DNA of 64,000 nt, taken from NCBI GenBank assembly GCA_030847615.1, contig JAUMIR010000015.1, forward strand, positions 5,659,501 to 5,723,500, read 5' to 3'. Shown here piece after piece: positions 32,725 to 45,111 of the stretch (positions within the stretch are counted from its first letter, which is position 1; each line of letters opens with the position of its first letter). The position numbers were made by a program, and so were the translations under genes. Source of the DNA: Gambelia wislizenii. Lineage: Eukaryota > Chordata > Lepidosauria > Squamata > Crotaphytidae. The notes beneath the pieces are model-generated. The model did no database searches. It saw only the letters and a program-made list of their open reading frames with translations, and was not told the DNA's origin.

Positions 32725-32922
32725 CTAGATTTTGGCCAAACACTACAAGAAATGTCTTAATGCTGAGTAGTAGTTTTACCAGGAAGAACTTGGACTTTCC
32801 ATTGCTGGAGATCTTCCAGGAGAGACTGTTTGGGATTCTCTAGCTCTGTATTCTTTGCATCAATTAAGAGGGTGGACTAGATGGCCTCAAAGACACCCCC
32901 AGCTTCAGGATTCTAGGGCTAT
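32725..32922 (+). mobile_element. CR1-related 3'-end fragment
   Basis: GGAAGAACTTGGACTTTCCA, the GGTGGACTAGATGGCCT motif and the final CAGGATTCTAG match the general CR1 3' layout, of an older subfamily. Confidence 0.5.
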
Positions 32923-33332
32923 CTTTCCTTCCCAGTGTTGGCTTTTTCTTTGGTTCAGAGACCCCGTTGGGCTTTTCATGGAGAAGTTCTCAGATATAGG
33001 TTTATCTATATACTTCATTGACACTTCACTTTTCTCCCATATGGGACTCAAAGCAGCTTAGTTACATGTTAAAACATTAGAACAATAAAGTCTGGCAAAC
33101 TTGACTTGACAGATTTCTCCATGCTAAATGGGGTTGATGGGAGCTCCTCCCCAAAATCGTTTTTTGTTGCCTCACAACAGAGCCTGGTGAAGTTCCTTGT
33201 TTGCATGACAATTCCCAGCATGCTCTCAGGTCTGAAAACTGTCATTCAAATAAGGAATGTTTCCAGGCTCTGGTATGTAAGGATACCGCTCCATTGATTC
33301 CAAAGCAGATGGAAATTTTTCTCCAATCCGTT
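32923..33332. other. Unassigned intergenic DNA
   Basis: Nothing recognised. Confidence 0.35.
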
Positions 33333-33545
33333 GTTATTGTTGTTTTTGTTGCTGTGTGCCTTCAAGTCATTTCTGACTTATGACGGTCCTAAGTAAAACT
33401 TATCATGGGGCTTTCTTGGCAAGATTTGTTCAGAGGGGGCTTACCTTTGCCTTCCTCTGAGGCTGAGAGTGTGTGACTTGTCTAAGGTCACCTAGTGAGT
33501 TTCCATGGCTTAGCGGGGATTTGAACCCATTTCCAGGTGTCCTTG
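33333..33545 (-). mobile_element. Sauria-type SINE, nearly full length
   Basis: It opens with a (TTG)n tail in reverse, GTGCCTTCAAGTCATTTCTG, then TTTCTTGGCAAGATTTGTTC, GGCTGAGAGTGTGTGACTTG and the head region GCGGGGATTTGAACCCA. Confidence 0.85.
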
Positions 33546-36500
33546 TTGAAAAAAGGGGTTGAAATCAGATTTCCTTTCCTATTGTCTGCTCTGAATGTCT
33601 CCTTTAAAAATAAAAAGTAAACCAATAAGAATAATGTATTAGCATTTGCTGGAGGGAAAGAGGCACAAACTCATCCCGCCTCCCCAATGTCGTGAAAAGC
33701 TTCCCACGAAGATTAGAAGCAACCTGGCTCTTGGCAGAAGCAGCCGACAGAATTCTATTAGCATTCCCTCCTTTAAAAAAATATATGAATGAAGTCTTAA
33801 GTCTGCAATGCCTTTAGATGGAACAGCCCTTAGGAATGTCCAGGGCTTGAACGGACTGGGTGAACTGCTTCTTTGTCTTAAGAGATGCAAAGTTAAACCA
33901 GATTTGAGATAGGGATAAAGAATCACAGGGACACATTAAATTCCTTCTTCACATCTCCCATCCCCTAAAATATTAGCTGGCATCAGTCATGAGGGTACAA
34001 ACACCCACCCCCAACATTAACCAAGGAGGTTGTTAGGGGTGTGATTCACTTTAAAGAAAAGTGATAAGTGCCAACGCATCATGTGGCAGAGAGTTCCACG
34101 AATGAAGAATGCATCATGCAAAATTGTAGTCCTTCAGGGTCAGGCCCTGAAACCTGTTGCTAAGAAATTCCGTATGTTTCTAGCACTACTGGAGAGAGAT
34201 TTCTTTCCATCCAGTTTCATAATCAGGCTGTCTTCTTGATTCATCTAGTTCAGAAACTGCCCATATGGACGATGGCACAGGTTCTACAGGATTTCAGACA
34301 GCAATCTTTCCTATCACCAACCTGAAAATGCCTGGTATCAAACCAGGGTTCCTCTTCATGGAAAGCATCTTCTCCGCCCCTGAGCTACAGCTCTGCCTCT
34401 CCTGATACTGTTTGTGCAAATAGAGCGTGCAAAGTGGCCTGAAGTCAAACCACTGGTCCATCCAGCCCAGTACTGTCTGTTCTAGCACTTCTTTCAGGGG
34501 ATTTTTCAGCCTCTCCCCCTTCTGAAATGGAGATGCCAGGAATTCTCTGCCACAAAACTAAGGCCCTCTTTGCTATATGAGTAATAATTTTGCCAGCCTC
34601 GGAACATTTTGCTTTCTAAAATTAAAAGGGAGAGCTTTAAACACGCTTTCTCCCCAAGACAGGAGTCATTGTTAAAAAAAGACAAATGATCTCTTAAGCA
34701 CCAGTCTCTCTCTAACTACTATGGGAAAGGAAGAGAAGTCACTTACCTGCAAGAGGCAGGAGGAATGTTCCTAGCTGATTCTGGTGATGGAGCTGCTCTG
34801 ACTGATGCTGAATGTCTCTCTCTCTCTCTTGTGTGTGTGTGTCTTTCATTCTGCCAGCCACGTGGACGTCATTTTGCCAAGGGAATGTTCCATGCCTGCA
34901 TTTTTGTTAATTTTTTTTGTTTTTTGTTTAAGCCATTCAGTACACATCGCAGTGAAGCAGCAAATTCATGGTGATCGCAATGCCAAGCAGCCACCAAGGA
35001 GAAAGTAAAGAGAGTGAAGCGCCCAAGGGTAGATCTTGGGGCTGCAAGTGACCTCTGGACTAGCTGGGACAATGTTCCTGGGACATCAGCCAATGGAGGT
35101 CTGCCTACTGCTGTCTGCCTGCCTCCAGTCCCTGTCCTGATTACCAAAATGGTGGCAGTGGACATGCAGACTTCTTTACCTTGGGCACCAAGTTAGCTCA
35201 GTGATCTAGGCCAGAGTCCTGTCAAAGAGATATATAGGAAGCCCAAAAGGAAGGTACAACTCAGTGAGGTTCCCATTACTTGTTTCCAGCATCTGGTACT
35301 CAAAGGTACACTGCCCTTGTAAAGAGAGGCTCAGTTTAGCTATTTGGGGGTTAATGGTCAGCAGTACATCTATCTTCATCCAGGAATTTGTCTATGAGGA
35401 GCAGTGAGATACATTTCATAATAGAAGGCCATCCCCTCCAACATTTCACAGAAGAAAACCAGGACATGGGTGGCAGAGTGTGGTCAAGAGGATAAAAGTT
35501 ATTAATGAGAAAGAACACACATTAGTGTGGTGCTCCTTTTCACTGATGTGGAAAACCCATCAATAAACTCCCAATAGCGATGCTATTCCAGGACTTGTCT
35601 GGTGTGACAAACTAGGAGAGGCTGCAGCAGTTTGCTTTTGTCTGAGCTGACTGGGAAGGGCAAAATCTTTCCCCCTCTTTTCCTTTTCTTCCTGCTGAAT
35701 TAACTGAATGCAAACTCCTTTTGCACTTTGCACTCAGTTTGCAGCAACTGAAGTAAGCTGATGATGAAGAGGGCAGCAGGAGGAGGAAAGAGAAACTGGG
35801 ACATTTTAAAAGCAGCTGAAACGTGGGGTGACAAGGGATTAATCAGGATGGTCCCTGCCAAATTGGGACAGTTATGGGAGGCAGTCAGTCAGGAATGTGT
35901 GGCCCTTTGGAAGCTGGTGGACTTCATCTCTCATCAGCCCCAGACAGCATGGCCAAATGGGGTGATGGGAGATGGACAGCCACATCCTCTCCATCTTTGT
36001 TACAGGGGATTCTATGGGTTTCCCCAGGCCCCCCAGTCTTGACTGGCAGAACTCCCCAAGTTTTCAGAGAAAACCCACCTGTAGCTGGCTGCAAAGCCAG
36101 TGTGCCCCCATTGATCTACAACCCATTTCCCTAAAAGATAAGCAAATTTCCAGTCCTCATGTTTCTGAAAAACAGAGCTGATTGGAACAGGAAAAGGGCA
36201 ATTCCTTTATACTGAGTTGGGTCTTTCATCTGTGTATTTACAACTGTCTATACCAACTGGCAACAACTTTCCAGGGTTTCAGGTGGGGGTCTTTCTCTGC
36301 CCCTAACTGCTGGTGTCAGGGACCAAACTCAGGACCTCTTGCATACAAAGCAAGTGACCTGCCACTAAGCTGACAAAATGGAGGCTGCTTATACTGAGTC
36401 CGACCATTGATTCTTTTACCTGAAGTGTGGGAAATGTGGCCCTCCAGAGGGTGTCGGAGTGCAGTTCCCATCAGCCTTAGCCAGCATAGCTGGGAGTTGC

Positions 36501-36600
36501 AGTCCAACAGAGCCACAGAAGAATATTGCTGGAAGGGGTCTCACAGGTGATTGAATCCAACCGCCCCACCAGTACAGGGACTCCAGCTAGAGCGTCCCCA
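33546..36600. other. Intergenic DNA with weak old SINE traces
   Basis: No gene is supported. 34290-34400 and 36300-36365 contain CTGGTATCAAACCAGGGTTC-like and ACCAAACTCAGGACCTCTTG-like stretches that resemble reversed tRNA box B regions of old SINEs. A (TC)n(TG)n microsatellite lies at 34816-34841. Confidence 0.35.
34179..34246 (+). repeat. 68-base block shared with 32317-32384
   Basis: Same orientation and almost the same sequence as the first copy, 1.9 kb away. Flanks differ. Confidence 0.75.
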
Positions 36601-36604
36601 GCTG

Positions 36605-37882
36605 TCAGCCTCTGGGCTGACAGGTCCCAGAGGGTGTTGCTCGGGGACAGCTGCTCCAGCAGAAAGGAGCTTACTTGTGGTGTTCCACAGGGTGCCATCC
36701 TGTCCCCGATGCTGTTTAACATTTATATGAAGCCGCTGGGTGAGATTATTCGCAGTTATGGGGCTGGGTGTTATCAGTACGCTGATGACACCCAGATCTA
36801 TTTCTCCTTGCCCCGATCATCGGCCTCGAATTCCGATGGCGTCTCTCCTCTTAATGATTGTCTTAAAGCAGTAATGGGCTGGATGAGGAAAAACAGATTG
36901 AGATTAAATCCAGATAAAACAGAGGTGCTCATGGTAGCGGCCCCCAAACCAGGAGTTGGGTTGCAACCTCCAGTCCTGGACGGGGTCACGCTCTCCGTTA
37001 AGGACTGTGTTCGCAGTCTGGGGGTGCTCCTTGATTCATCGCTTCAGATGACGAGTCAGGTGAATGCGACAGTCAGGAGCGCCTGTTATCAGCTTCGGCT
37101 GATACGCCAGCTGTGCCATTTCCTGGAAGTAAGGGACATTGAGACTGTGGTGCACGCGCTGGTAACCTCCCGTCTAGATTTCTGCAATGCGCTCTACATG
37201 GGGCTGCCCTCATGCTTGGTCCGGAAACTTCAGTTGGTACAAAATATGGCAGCCAGAGTGGTCTCGGGAACATCTTGGAGAGGCCATATAACTCCAGTAT
37301 TAAAATCTCTCCACTGGCTGCCAATCAGTTTCCGGGCCCAGTATAAGGTGTTGGTTATTACCTTTAAAGCCCTAAATGGCTTGGGTCCAACTTATCTCCG
37401 GAACCGCCTCCTCCCATACAATCCTCCCCGCGCACTCCGGTCCTCTGGGAGGAATTTGCTTCAGCCACAAAAATCTAGGCTGTCTGCAACCTCCCAGAGG
37501 GCCTTTTCGGTAATCGCCCCCAAATTGTGGAATGACCTGCCGAATGAAATCCGTCAGATAACAAGCCTGAGTGGCTTTAAAAAAGCACTAAAGACGGATC
37601 TCTTTCGGCAGGCCTTTCCTAATTAGATCCCGGCCTCAGGGGATCCTGGCCTCTTCTAGGCTGCTGGCCATTTATTATATTTATTGTATTTATAGTTTTA
37701 AAAGTGATTTTAGATTAGTTGTTTTAATTTATATTTGTTTAATGTTTTTTTAATGGGGGAGGGTGGGAGTGGGGGTGTTTAGGGATTTTATTTGTATTGT
37801 ATTTTAAATTTTGTAAGCCGCCCCGATTGTTTTAACAGAGGGGCGGGGTATAAATAAATTTTATTATTATTATTATTATTAT
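36605..37882 (+). mobile_element. L2 LINE, 3' half with open reverse transcriptase frame
   Basis: The plus frame to the stop near 37626 is open for about 340 codons: RSQRVLLGD, CGVPQGAILSPMLFNIY, YQYADDTQIYF, SLGVLLDSSLQM, HALVTSRLDFCNALYMGLP, HWLPISFRAQYKVL and the terminal FKKALKTDLFRQAFP. These are L2-clade RT and C-terminal motifs. A 3' UTR ends GTAAGCCGCCCCGATTG, GGGGCGGGGTATAAATAAAT and (TTA)n at about 37858-37882. The catalytic YADD is intact. The element is 5' truncated. Confidence 0.9.
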
Positions 37883-38330
37883 TGAAGATGTCCAGAGAAA
37901 GAGGCCCCACCACCTCTCTAGGCATTTTCACTTTCACTGTCAAGAAGTTTCTTTGAATGTTCAAGTAAAATCTACCCTCCTTACTCTTAAGACCTGGTCC
38001 TCCCCTCTGGGGCAGCAGAGAACAAACCTGCCCCCACCTCTCTGTGCAGCCCTTGAGGTATTTACAGAGTGAAATCTTGCCAGCCCTCAGACTTCTCTTC
38101 ACCAGGCTGGGCATGCCCAGCTCTCTCAACCTTTCCTTGTATGTTTTGTTCTCCATACCTCTTATCATCCTTGTTGCCCTTCTCTGAACCACTCCACTTT
38201 GACCAGATCCTTCTTAAAATGCGGCACCCAGAACTGAATATAGGACTCCAGATAAGCCCTGGCTAGCACAGAATGCAGGGGTAATATTTCTTGGAAACTA
38301 TGGTTCTTGTAATGCAGGCTAAACACTCCT

Positions 38331-39581
38331 ATTGATGTGATGGAGCAAGCTTGTTTTCTGCTACTCCAGAGACTAGGGGGCCGGTTACACGGCAATATTT
38401 TCCCCGCAATGTATCGCAATATCGCACTTTCGATACAGAGTCGCATAGTGTACACGATTTTTCATTACTTTTTGTGAAACGCCGCAATCAAAGTTCACAT
38501 GATGCAATTATGCGGAATTAAATAAGTTACGAATTATTCAATTTTGGGGTTTTTTTAGTTCCCACAGTATCGACATTTTGCATTTTAGCTAGTACCGTAG
38601 CTGTCAATCAGCGGCATACGTCACTCCTTTATGGTTAACTTCCTTTCTGTGCTCCCGCCACTCTTATTCCTATTGGTTAACAGTTTCTATTAAACTTTCC
38701 CGTTCCAAGAAATCTGATTGGGCACACCTATACCTGGTGCACCTCATCGTTCGCCCACCGTCGTTAGGGTATCCCTACCTATTCAATTTAAAGATGGAGG
38801 CTTTAGCAACTATTTCTTGTTGCTCTTGTTGATGTTCAGAATCATAGCCACAATTGCTGCATTTCAGGATGCATGCAGGTCTTATCGCCACAGAAGCTGT
38901 ATTAGGAGAAGGAATAGATGTAGGCAGCTGCGATCCTTCATAGAACAAGTCATCACAAAGCAATGTCCCTTTTTCTCAAGATATATTCTTCCTTTTGCTG
39001 CAGAAGAGGTGCTTCCCTGCCTGCGTGATGTTTTTGTTTGGTGGGAGGGATGCTTTAGTGGGCCACTCCCAAGGATCCGCCTAATTTCCGGTAGATGAAA
39101 ACATTGCGAAAGTGGATGTCGGATAGTTCACAATATCGATAGTGCGCTATACTGCGGAACTTTTAAAAAAAGAGCGGAAAATCAGCGCAGTCAAAAGTTG
39201 TGCCACTTACGGGTATTTTACACCCCCTCCTTCTGAAAAGGGCGATACTGCGTCGAAATACGTGGGAACTATCAGGCGTCTTGCTGAATTATTACATGAC
39301 TTATTTTGCCGTGTAAACGGCCCCTAGGACACAGAGCAGTGGGTTCAAACTACAGGAAAAGAGATTTCATCTAAACATTAGGAAGAATTTCCTGGCAGTA
39401 AGAGCTGTTCGGAAGTGGAATCCGCTGCCTTGGAGTGTGGTGGAGTCTCCTTCTTTGGAGGTTTTTAAGCAGAGGCTGGATGGCCATATGTCAGGAATGC
39501 TTTGATTGGGTACTCCAGCATAGCAGGAGGTTGGACTGGATGGCCCTTGTGGTTTCTTCCAGCTCTATGATTCTATGACAT
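38331..39581 (+). mobile_element. CR1 3' end nested in the older CR1, itself split by a Harbinger-like element
   Basis: It reads GATGGAGCAAGCTTGTTTTC to GAGACTA at 38375, jumps over the inserted element, and resumes with GGACACAGAGCAGTGGGTTC to the tail GATTCTATGA. Confidence 0.85.
38376..39323. mobile_element. PIF/Harbinger-like element, copy 1 (948 bases)
   Basis: The left end GGGGGCCGGTTACACGGCAA and the right end TTGCCGTGTAAACGGCCC are inverted. CTA flanks both sides, a 3 bp target duplication confirmed by the interrupted CR1 sequence. A 126-codon open frame at 38718-39098 has a basic Arg-rich stretch (RSYRHRSCIRRRNRCRQLRS). It could be the remnant of a Harbinger transposase N-terminus, but no catalytic domain is present. 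Confidence 0.8.
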
Positions 39582-39845
39582 TCTATTATTTGCCTTCTTT
39601 GCTGCAGCATCACACTGCTGGGTCATGTTTAACATGACTAACAGTAATCCCAAGGTCCTTTTCACATGTACTACTGCTGAGCCGCATATCCCCCATCCTA
39701 TTGCTGTGCATTTGCTTTTGGGGGGGCTAAATGTAGAATTTTGTATTTGTCTCTGTTGATTTTTATTCTATAAGTTTCAGCCCAATTTTCTAGTTTATCA
39801 AGGTCCTCAATTCCCATCCTGGTCTAGCCCAGTATTAGCTATACT

Positions 39846-41669
39846 GAATGTTAGCCATTTGTCCCCCGCACCCTTTGTTTTAAAAAAAGAAGGCATCTCT
39901 CAAAGACTAAACAAATAAATAAGATTTTTAAAAGTTATAGAAAAATTAAGAATTAAAGCCAGGAGTTTATCAGAACTAGGAACTCCAGAAAAATAGGGAC
40001 TGTCTCTGATAAATGCAGCGTATGTCTTCTTTAAAGCATGTTTGATACCCCACATTCCTTTTGAAAATCCAGCAAGTTTCCTGAGGGATTGTACATAAAC
40101 CAGAGTTCCAATGAACAATAAAAAAACCAACTAGTCATATTGATATGCACCATTATTTTAATTAAATTAAAAAGTAACCTAAAACGTTTCTCTCATACAC
40201 TTTTAAAAGAATACAGCTCTAAGCTTCTCATTTTTAAAAAATTAAACATTTTGAAACAGATATTTACATGATCAAAAAAACCTATTTAAATAATTCAAAC
40301 AGATTTTTTTAAAAACAGGAAACAAAACAGATAAACAAAAACAACGAAGAAAGCCTGGTTTCTTCCTTTTAAAACAGGGGTGGGAATCCTATGGCCTCCC
40401 AGATACTGTTGGACTGCTATGCCCAGCGTTCTTCACTATTGGTGCTCCTGATTCAGGCTGATGGGCATTGTAGTCCAAAACCATCTGGAGCGATGTGTGA
40501 TTGCCTACCCTGTTTTTGAAGAGGAAGTGTATCACCAAAAAGATGAGATGACAGACAATGTAAAGCAAGCTTGAGGAGTTTGTGATCCAACCTGTCAAAT
40601 GCTACCTGTCAGCCAGGTATGTCTGGGAAGGTGTCAATTGTTAGATGATTATCAAATTTAGTTTCAGGCAGGTGGGAAAATATGATGGTTTATCAAGTCC
40701 CTGGAGATCTCTTAATACTTTTGTAATATTTTAGTGCTCAATTTGTAGAAAAACGAGCAGTGTTCAAAAACTATGAACCATCCACATTTGTATCAGACTC
40801 CACTCTTAATTTCAAGATTTCTATTTAGCTCCACCCCAATCCACCAGATTCAAGCTCCATCCCCTGTTCCAGAATGTTCCATTCTGGCCCTACCTTCTGA
40901 CTTCACCCATGAGCCATGTTTTTTTTTTTTTTAACCTACCTGGCTTGCAGTTCAACCTTCACCAAATCTGCAGTGGCAGAAAAAAACATTGCAGGTGTAG
41001 GAACCCAAAGGTGGAATGAGAAATATTTGGTCAAAGTACTTGGACAGACATTTGGGTTTTGGCTTTCCCTGAATATTAATAAAATGATGATTGTATCTTT
41101 TTCTGGGTGCTGCAATATGGAGGGCAAGTCTTCTCAGACCCAATGAGTTGGCACATGCTAACCCACCTCATGCCATTTGGCAGCAAAATTGCAAAGTGTA
41201 GGAGTATTTTGGTACCCAACCAATAGGGAGTTTAGCAGTAAAATAAGGTTGGCACACTCTGGATGAGGATCAGTGAAATGGATGGCATGAATAGCCATGG
41301 CCACTGGCTAGGGGACTTTGGGTGTTGCAGTCCCCAATGTCACATTTCCAAGCTCTGGCTGTGCACTTCTACAGCCTACTCTAGGCAGTGCCCCTACTTG
41401 GCTCTTTGTTTCTTTCCACAGGTTCCCACATTGAATGGTATGATGCCAAGATGCTGTTTCAATTCAATGTGGCCTGGTGGCTTCCATACCAGTGGGTAGA
41501 TGAACCCACTCTGGGCTTTAGGCTGAACTTTCAATGAGCTATCCAAGGTGTTGAACCCTACTGCCCAAATAGGCCCAGCCCCATTACAGTTCAGACTAAA
41601 GCCCAGACCGGATTCACCGATTCCGTAACATAGAAGCAATCAGTCATCTCTGGATGCAGTCTGTAGGCT
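39846..41669. other. Unassigned intergenic DNA
   Basis: No gene is supported. 40374-40500 (CAGGGGTGGGAATCCTATGG onward) looks like one end of a hAT-like element. A T run lies at 40919-40932. Confidence 0.4.
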
Positions 41670-41844
41670 ACTGAAATGAAAATGGGAAGAGGGCTCCTGT
41701 CCCTTTCATAGTTGTGTAGAAGAGGGCATTTCAACAGGTGTTGCTTGCCATGCAACCAGGTAATGAGCAACACCTGAAATTCCTTCATCAACACAACCAT
41801 TAAAGGGACAAGAGCACACTCCAGTTTTCACTCTGGCAACCCTA
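41670..41844. mobile_element. Palindromic element, GGTTGCCAG family, copy 1
   Basis: The arms pair: CTTTCATAGTTGTGTAGAAG on the left with CAACACAACCATTAAAGGGAC on the right, ending CACTCTGGCAACCCTA. Copies occur at 49359 and 56896. Confidence 0.75.
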
Positions 41845-44599
41845 CCTTACACATTCATTGTTCAGGTGTACTTTGACGCCCCCCCCCACCCGAGAAGGGG
41901 ACATCCAAAATTGCAATGCAACAGTGAGACACACATTGGCACATATTGTATGGGTACATTCATTAGAGGCAGTAAAAACTGGTGCCAATTTCTGGACAAG
42001 CATACACTCAGTAACAAACCCAGGTTGTAACAGCCCCCTACTATTGCTCTCAAAGGGACTGAGGGATTTTGTAGACCATTGGCCTGTTTGGAGTTGAGCT
42101 GAACGCTGGCTTTTCCTTGGCTTCCTTGAAAAGTTGGGGCTCAGAATGATGGCCTCTGAGTTTAGACTGGCCATTGTCTGGAAAGGAAACATTCAATTTA
42201 AGAACCTCAATAAGATGCAGCCCCATTCTGGGGTATATTTGTCTGAGTGTGGCTGACTGTTGCAGTAGATTTGGTCAATTGAGATCTGTTTGTTGCCAGG
42301 CAATCAAAAGTGTGCTTCTCCCTTCCCTGATAAAATGGGACCATCATAGAAGTCACTGCCATGACAACAACCAACAACAGGAGGCAAATACGTCATGTCA
42401 CAATGGTCAAATATGGGAGGCTGCCCCTCACAAGTCAGTTGTGATGCACACAGGTCTTGTGCAACAATCTGAAATGCTGCGGTACTCTGAGGACACTGTA
42501 AAACACGCTGTCTTAGTAAGGCTGAGCAAACTGAATTCCTTGTCAGCCCCACAACATGGCTCAAGATGAGTTCCAAGATGAAGCCAAGCTGCACTTTATA
42601 ATCAATGACAATAAAATAAAAATATACAAGTCCCCAAAGGAGCTGTCTCTAACTGTGAATGTAGAAAACAGCCTGGTTTTGGATGGGATGCTTGTTTTAT
42701 ATCTGGGTTCTCCACTGACCCAGCAGTCCTTGCTAGATGTGGGGCAGTGGATGCTAGAGGCACCCACATCAGGCTGGTGGCGAGTCTACTCTGAGTTTTA
42801 GGCTGAATTTTAAAGGGGTTGCTCAAGATGCTCGAACTCTAACTTCCAAGTAGCTCCTAAACCCCTCAGTTTTGGAAAGTTCCCTGAAGTTCCCACTAAA
42901 TCACACTAAATGGTGCTGGTTACTTCCTTTTCCCTGGGCTACCTGGCTGGCAACCCTAATTTCCCAAGCTCCCTTGTTCTTCCACTCCTACCCCAAGCAT
43001 AGCCACTCTGTACCTTAAGCCCCACAGCCTCTGCTGGTAGAGGGGACAATGGTGCACGCAGAGAGCCATGCTGTCCCATAAGCTCTACCCCACCCACATA
43101 TTAAAAGAGGGGCACTTTGCAGATATAATGAGAGCCATACATTTGTCCCCCACTTCCCTGAAGCGAACAGACAAACTTCATTATGGGGCGCAGACAGTGC
43201 GGAGAGGGTCACCTACAACATGTGGCTGGTGGTAATACTTTCAGCTTCTGAAGAACAATGAGCGACATTCAATAATATGCCCCTCCTCCATTATAAAAAA
43301 AGAATTTTTAAAACTAGCTTTCCTATCATTATATCAAAACAATAGGCTCAATGGAAAACTCTCGTTCTGTGTTACATTCACACACAAATCAGACGAGGAG
43401 AAAAATCCTCTCTTTCAAAAAAATAACTTTGAAGTCACTGTGACATTTGTTATAATACAGTTTTTAACATAAAATGCTAAAAAAGTTTTTTTGGAGAGGA
43501 AAATACCAAGATTATCAATGCAACCCTGTTTTCCATACTTTCCTAGGGTGTCCATCTCACATGCTAGCACATAAATTTACAAGTTGGAACTTGTATGCAA
43601 TGTTTGTGGCTCTGTTTTTAGTATAATTTTGTTTTTGACTAATTACTTAATGCATGATAATCCAGTAATAAGGCCAAGTTCATAGATAATGGCTAGTCAG
43701 GTTTTCGTTTGTTGAATTTTCTGCCTTCTTGTTGTATTGGAACCATGGTGTGTTAGCCACCCACAAACCAATAATTAGGAGACAGAGATTTTCATTGGCT
43801 TATGAAATCTGGCTTGTTTAAACCATGGTTTGTTGTTATGCCTCAACCCCAAACTGAGGCTTCCTCCTTTCTTGTTTCCTCCACTTCCCATCATGAAACA
43901 GGAGTTTGCAAAACAGAGACAGAGAAACGGAACAGAAATGGGGAGAACAAACTGGGCATCCGCAGAACAATTTGTGGCTAAAAGAACAAACCATGGTTTA
44001 GTGTGAATATGATTATGGCCAGAGTCTATTTTAACATTTCTATATTGTTCTGTTTATATAAACCCATTTATCCGATACATACAACAAACAATGGGTCTGT
44101 TATAAGCAGGTGATCAATTAGATCAAATGGATACAAAATCATATTATTATTTTTAAAAAGAGTAGTCCTGCTTTATCATGCTGATTTTAAAAAAACATAA
44201 TTACTTTAAATGAAACTAGCCTTTTTAGATGGAAAGTTGGTGCACAAGAAATAAACATGCTAGAAATGATTACCAGAGAGCTCATAATTGTAATAGCAAA
44301 ATGACACATGTTGCACTGTTCTAATAGAATTAGGAAAAAAACAAAACAAAATAAGATACAGTGGCATTAATGAACGAGTTCTAATTTTATGGTGACAATA
44401 CAACATTGTGAATTTTGTTATTTTTGGCTGTTAAAACAGATTTGGGAGGGAAGCATGGGGCAGGTGGTTAAATTTATTTGCATCCATGTTCTGAATTTCT
44501 AGATGATTGCTCTTACATGAGGCATTGATCCTGCTCTTCTCAGCTGACATGAACTAAGCCAAACATTGTTTTAAAAGGTAGTATTCCCATTTATGCAGA
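41845..44599. other. Intergenic DNA with two dispersed-repeat stretches
   Basis: No gene is supported. 42915-43030 is a block repeated at 45403-45516. 43780-44010 contains AAACCATGGTTTGTTG and the inverse GAACAAACCATGGTTTAG, probably the arms of another palindromic element. The rest is unassigned. Confidence 0.45.
42915..43030 (+). repeat. Dispersed repeat, copy 1 (matches 45403-45516)
   Basis: CTCCCTTGTTCTTCCACTCC, TACCCCAAGCATAGCCA and the flanking words occur in the same order in both copies, with roughly 85-90% identity by eye. Confidence 0.7.
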
Positions 44600-45111
44600 T
44601 GTAATCTGTGTCCAGTTCTGGGCACCACAATTAAAAAAGGATATTGACAAATTGGAGCATGTCCAGAGAAGGGCAATTAAAATGGTGAAAGGTCTGGAAA
44701 CCATGCCTTATGAGGAGAGACTTAGGGAGCTGGGTATGTTTAGCCTGGAAAAAAGATGGTTAAGAGGCGATATGATAGCCCTGTTTAAGTATTTGAAGGG
44801 GTGTCACGTTGAGGATGGAGCAGGCTTGTTTTCTGCTGCTCCAGAGACTGGAACACGGAGCAATGAATGCAAGCTCCAGGAACAGAGATTCCACCTCAAC
44901 ATGAGGAGGAACTTTTTGACAGTAAGAGCTGTTCAGCAGTGGAACACACTCCCTCGGAGCGTGGTGGGGTCTCCTTCCTTGGAGGTCTTTAAACAGAGGC
45001 TGGATTGCCATCTGTCGGGGATGCTTTGATCAAGATTTCCTGCGTGGCAGGGGGGTTGGACTGGATGGCCCTCGTGGTCTCTTCCAACTCTGCAATTCTA
45101 TGATTCTATGA
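44600..45111 (+). mobile_element. CR1 LINE 3' end
   Basis: The plus strand encodes the CR1 C-terminus (EHVQRRAIKMVKGLETMPYE, GDMIALFKYLKGC, DCHLSGML) without stops and ends with CAATTCTATGATTCTATGAG. It belongs to the same young subfamily as the copy at 803-1860. Confidence 0.9.

Larger units (their letters stand above)
37885..39845 (-). mobile_element. Old CR1 LINE split by a nested plus-strand CR1
   Basis: The first piece 37885-38330 encodes on the minus strand a diverged CR1 C-terminus (RMIRGMENKTYKERLRELGM, then KISLCKYLKGC). The second piece 39582-39845 continues upstream (CTGCAGCATCACACTGCTGG). The break falls between ACACTCCTATT and ATTCTATTATTTGCC, with the nested element in between. 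Confidence 0.78.

Noticed and set aside
36605..37626. Host gene of about 366 codons
   Set aside because: It is the L2 reverse transcriptase and C-terminus, with a second, nearly identical copy at 53049-53681.
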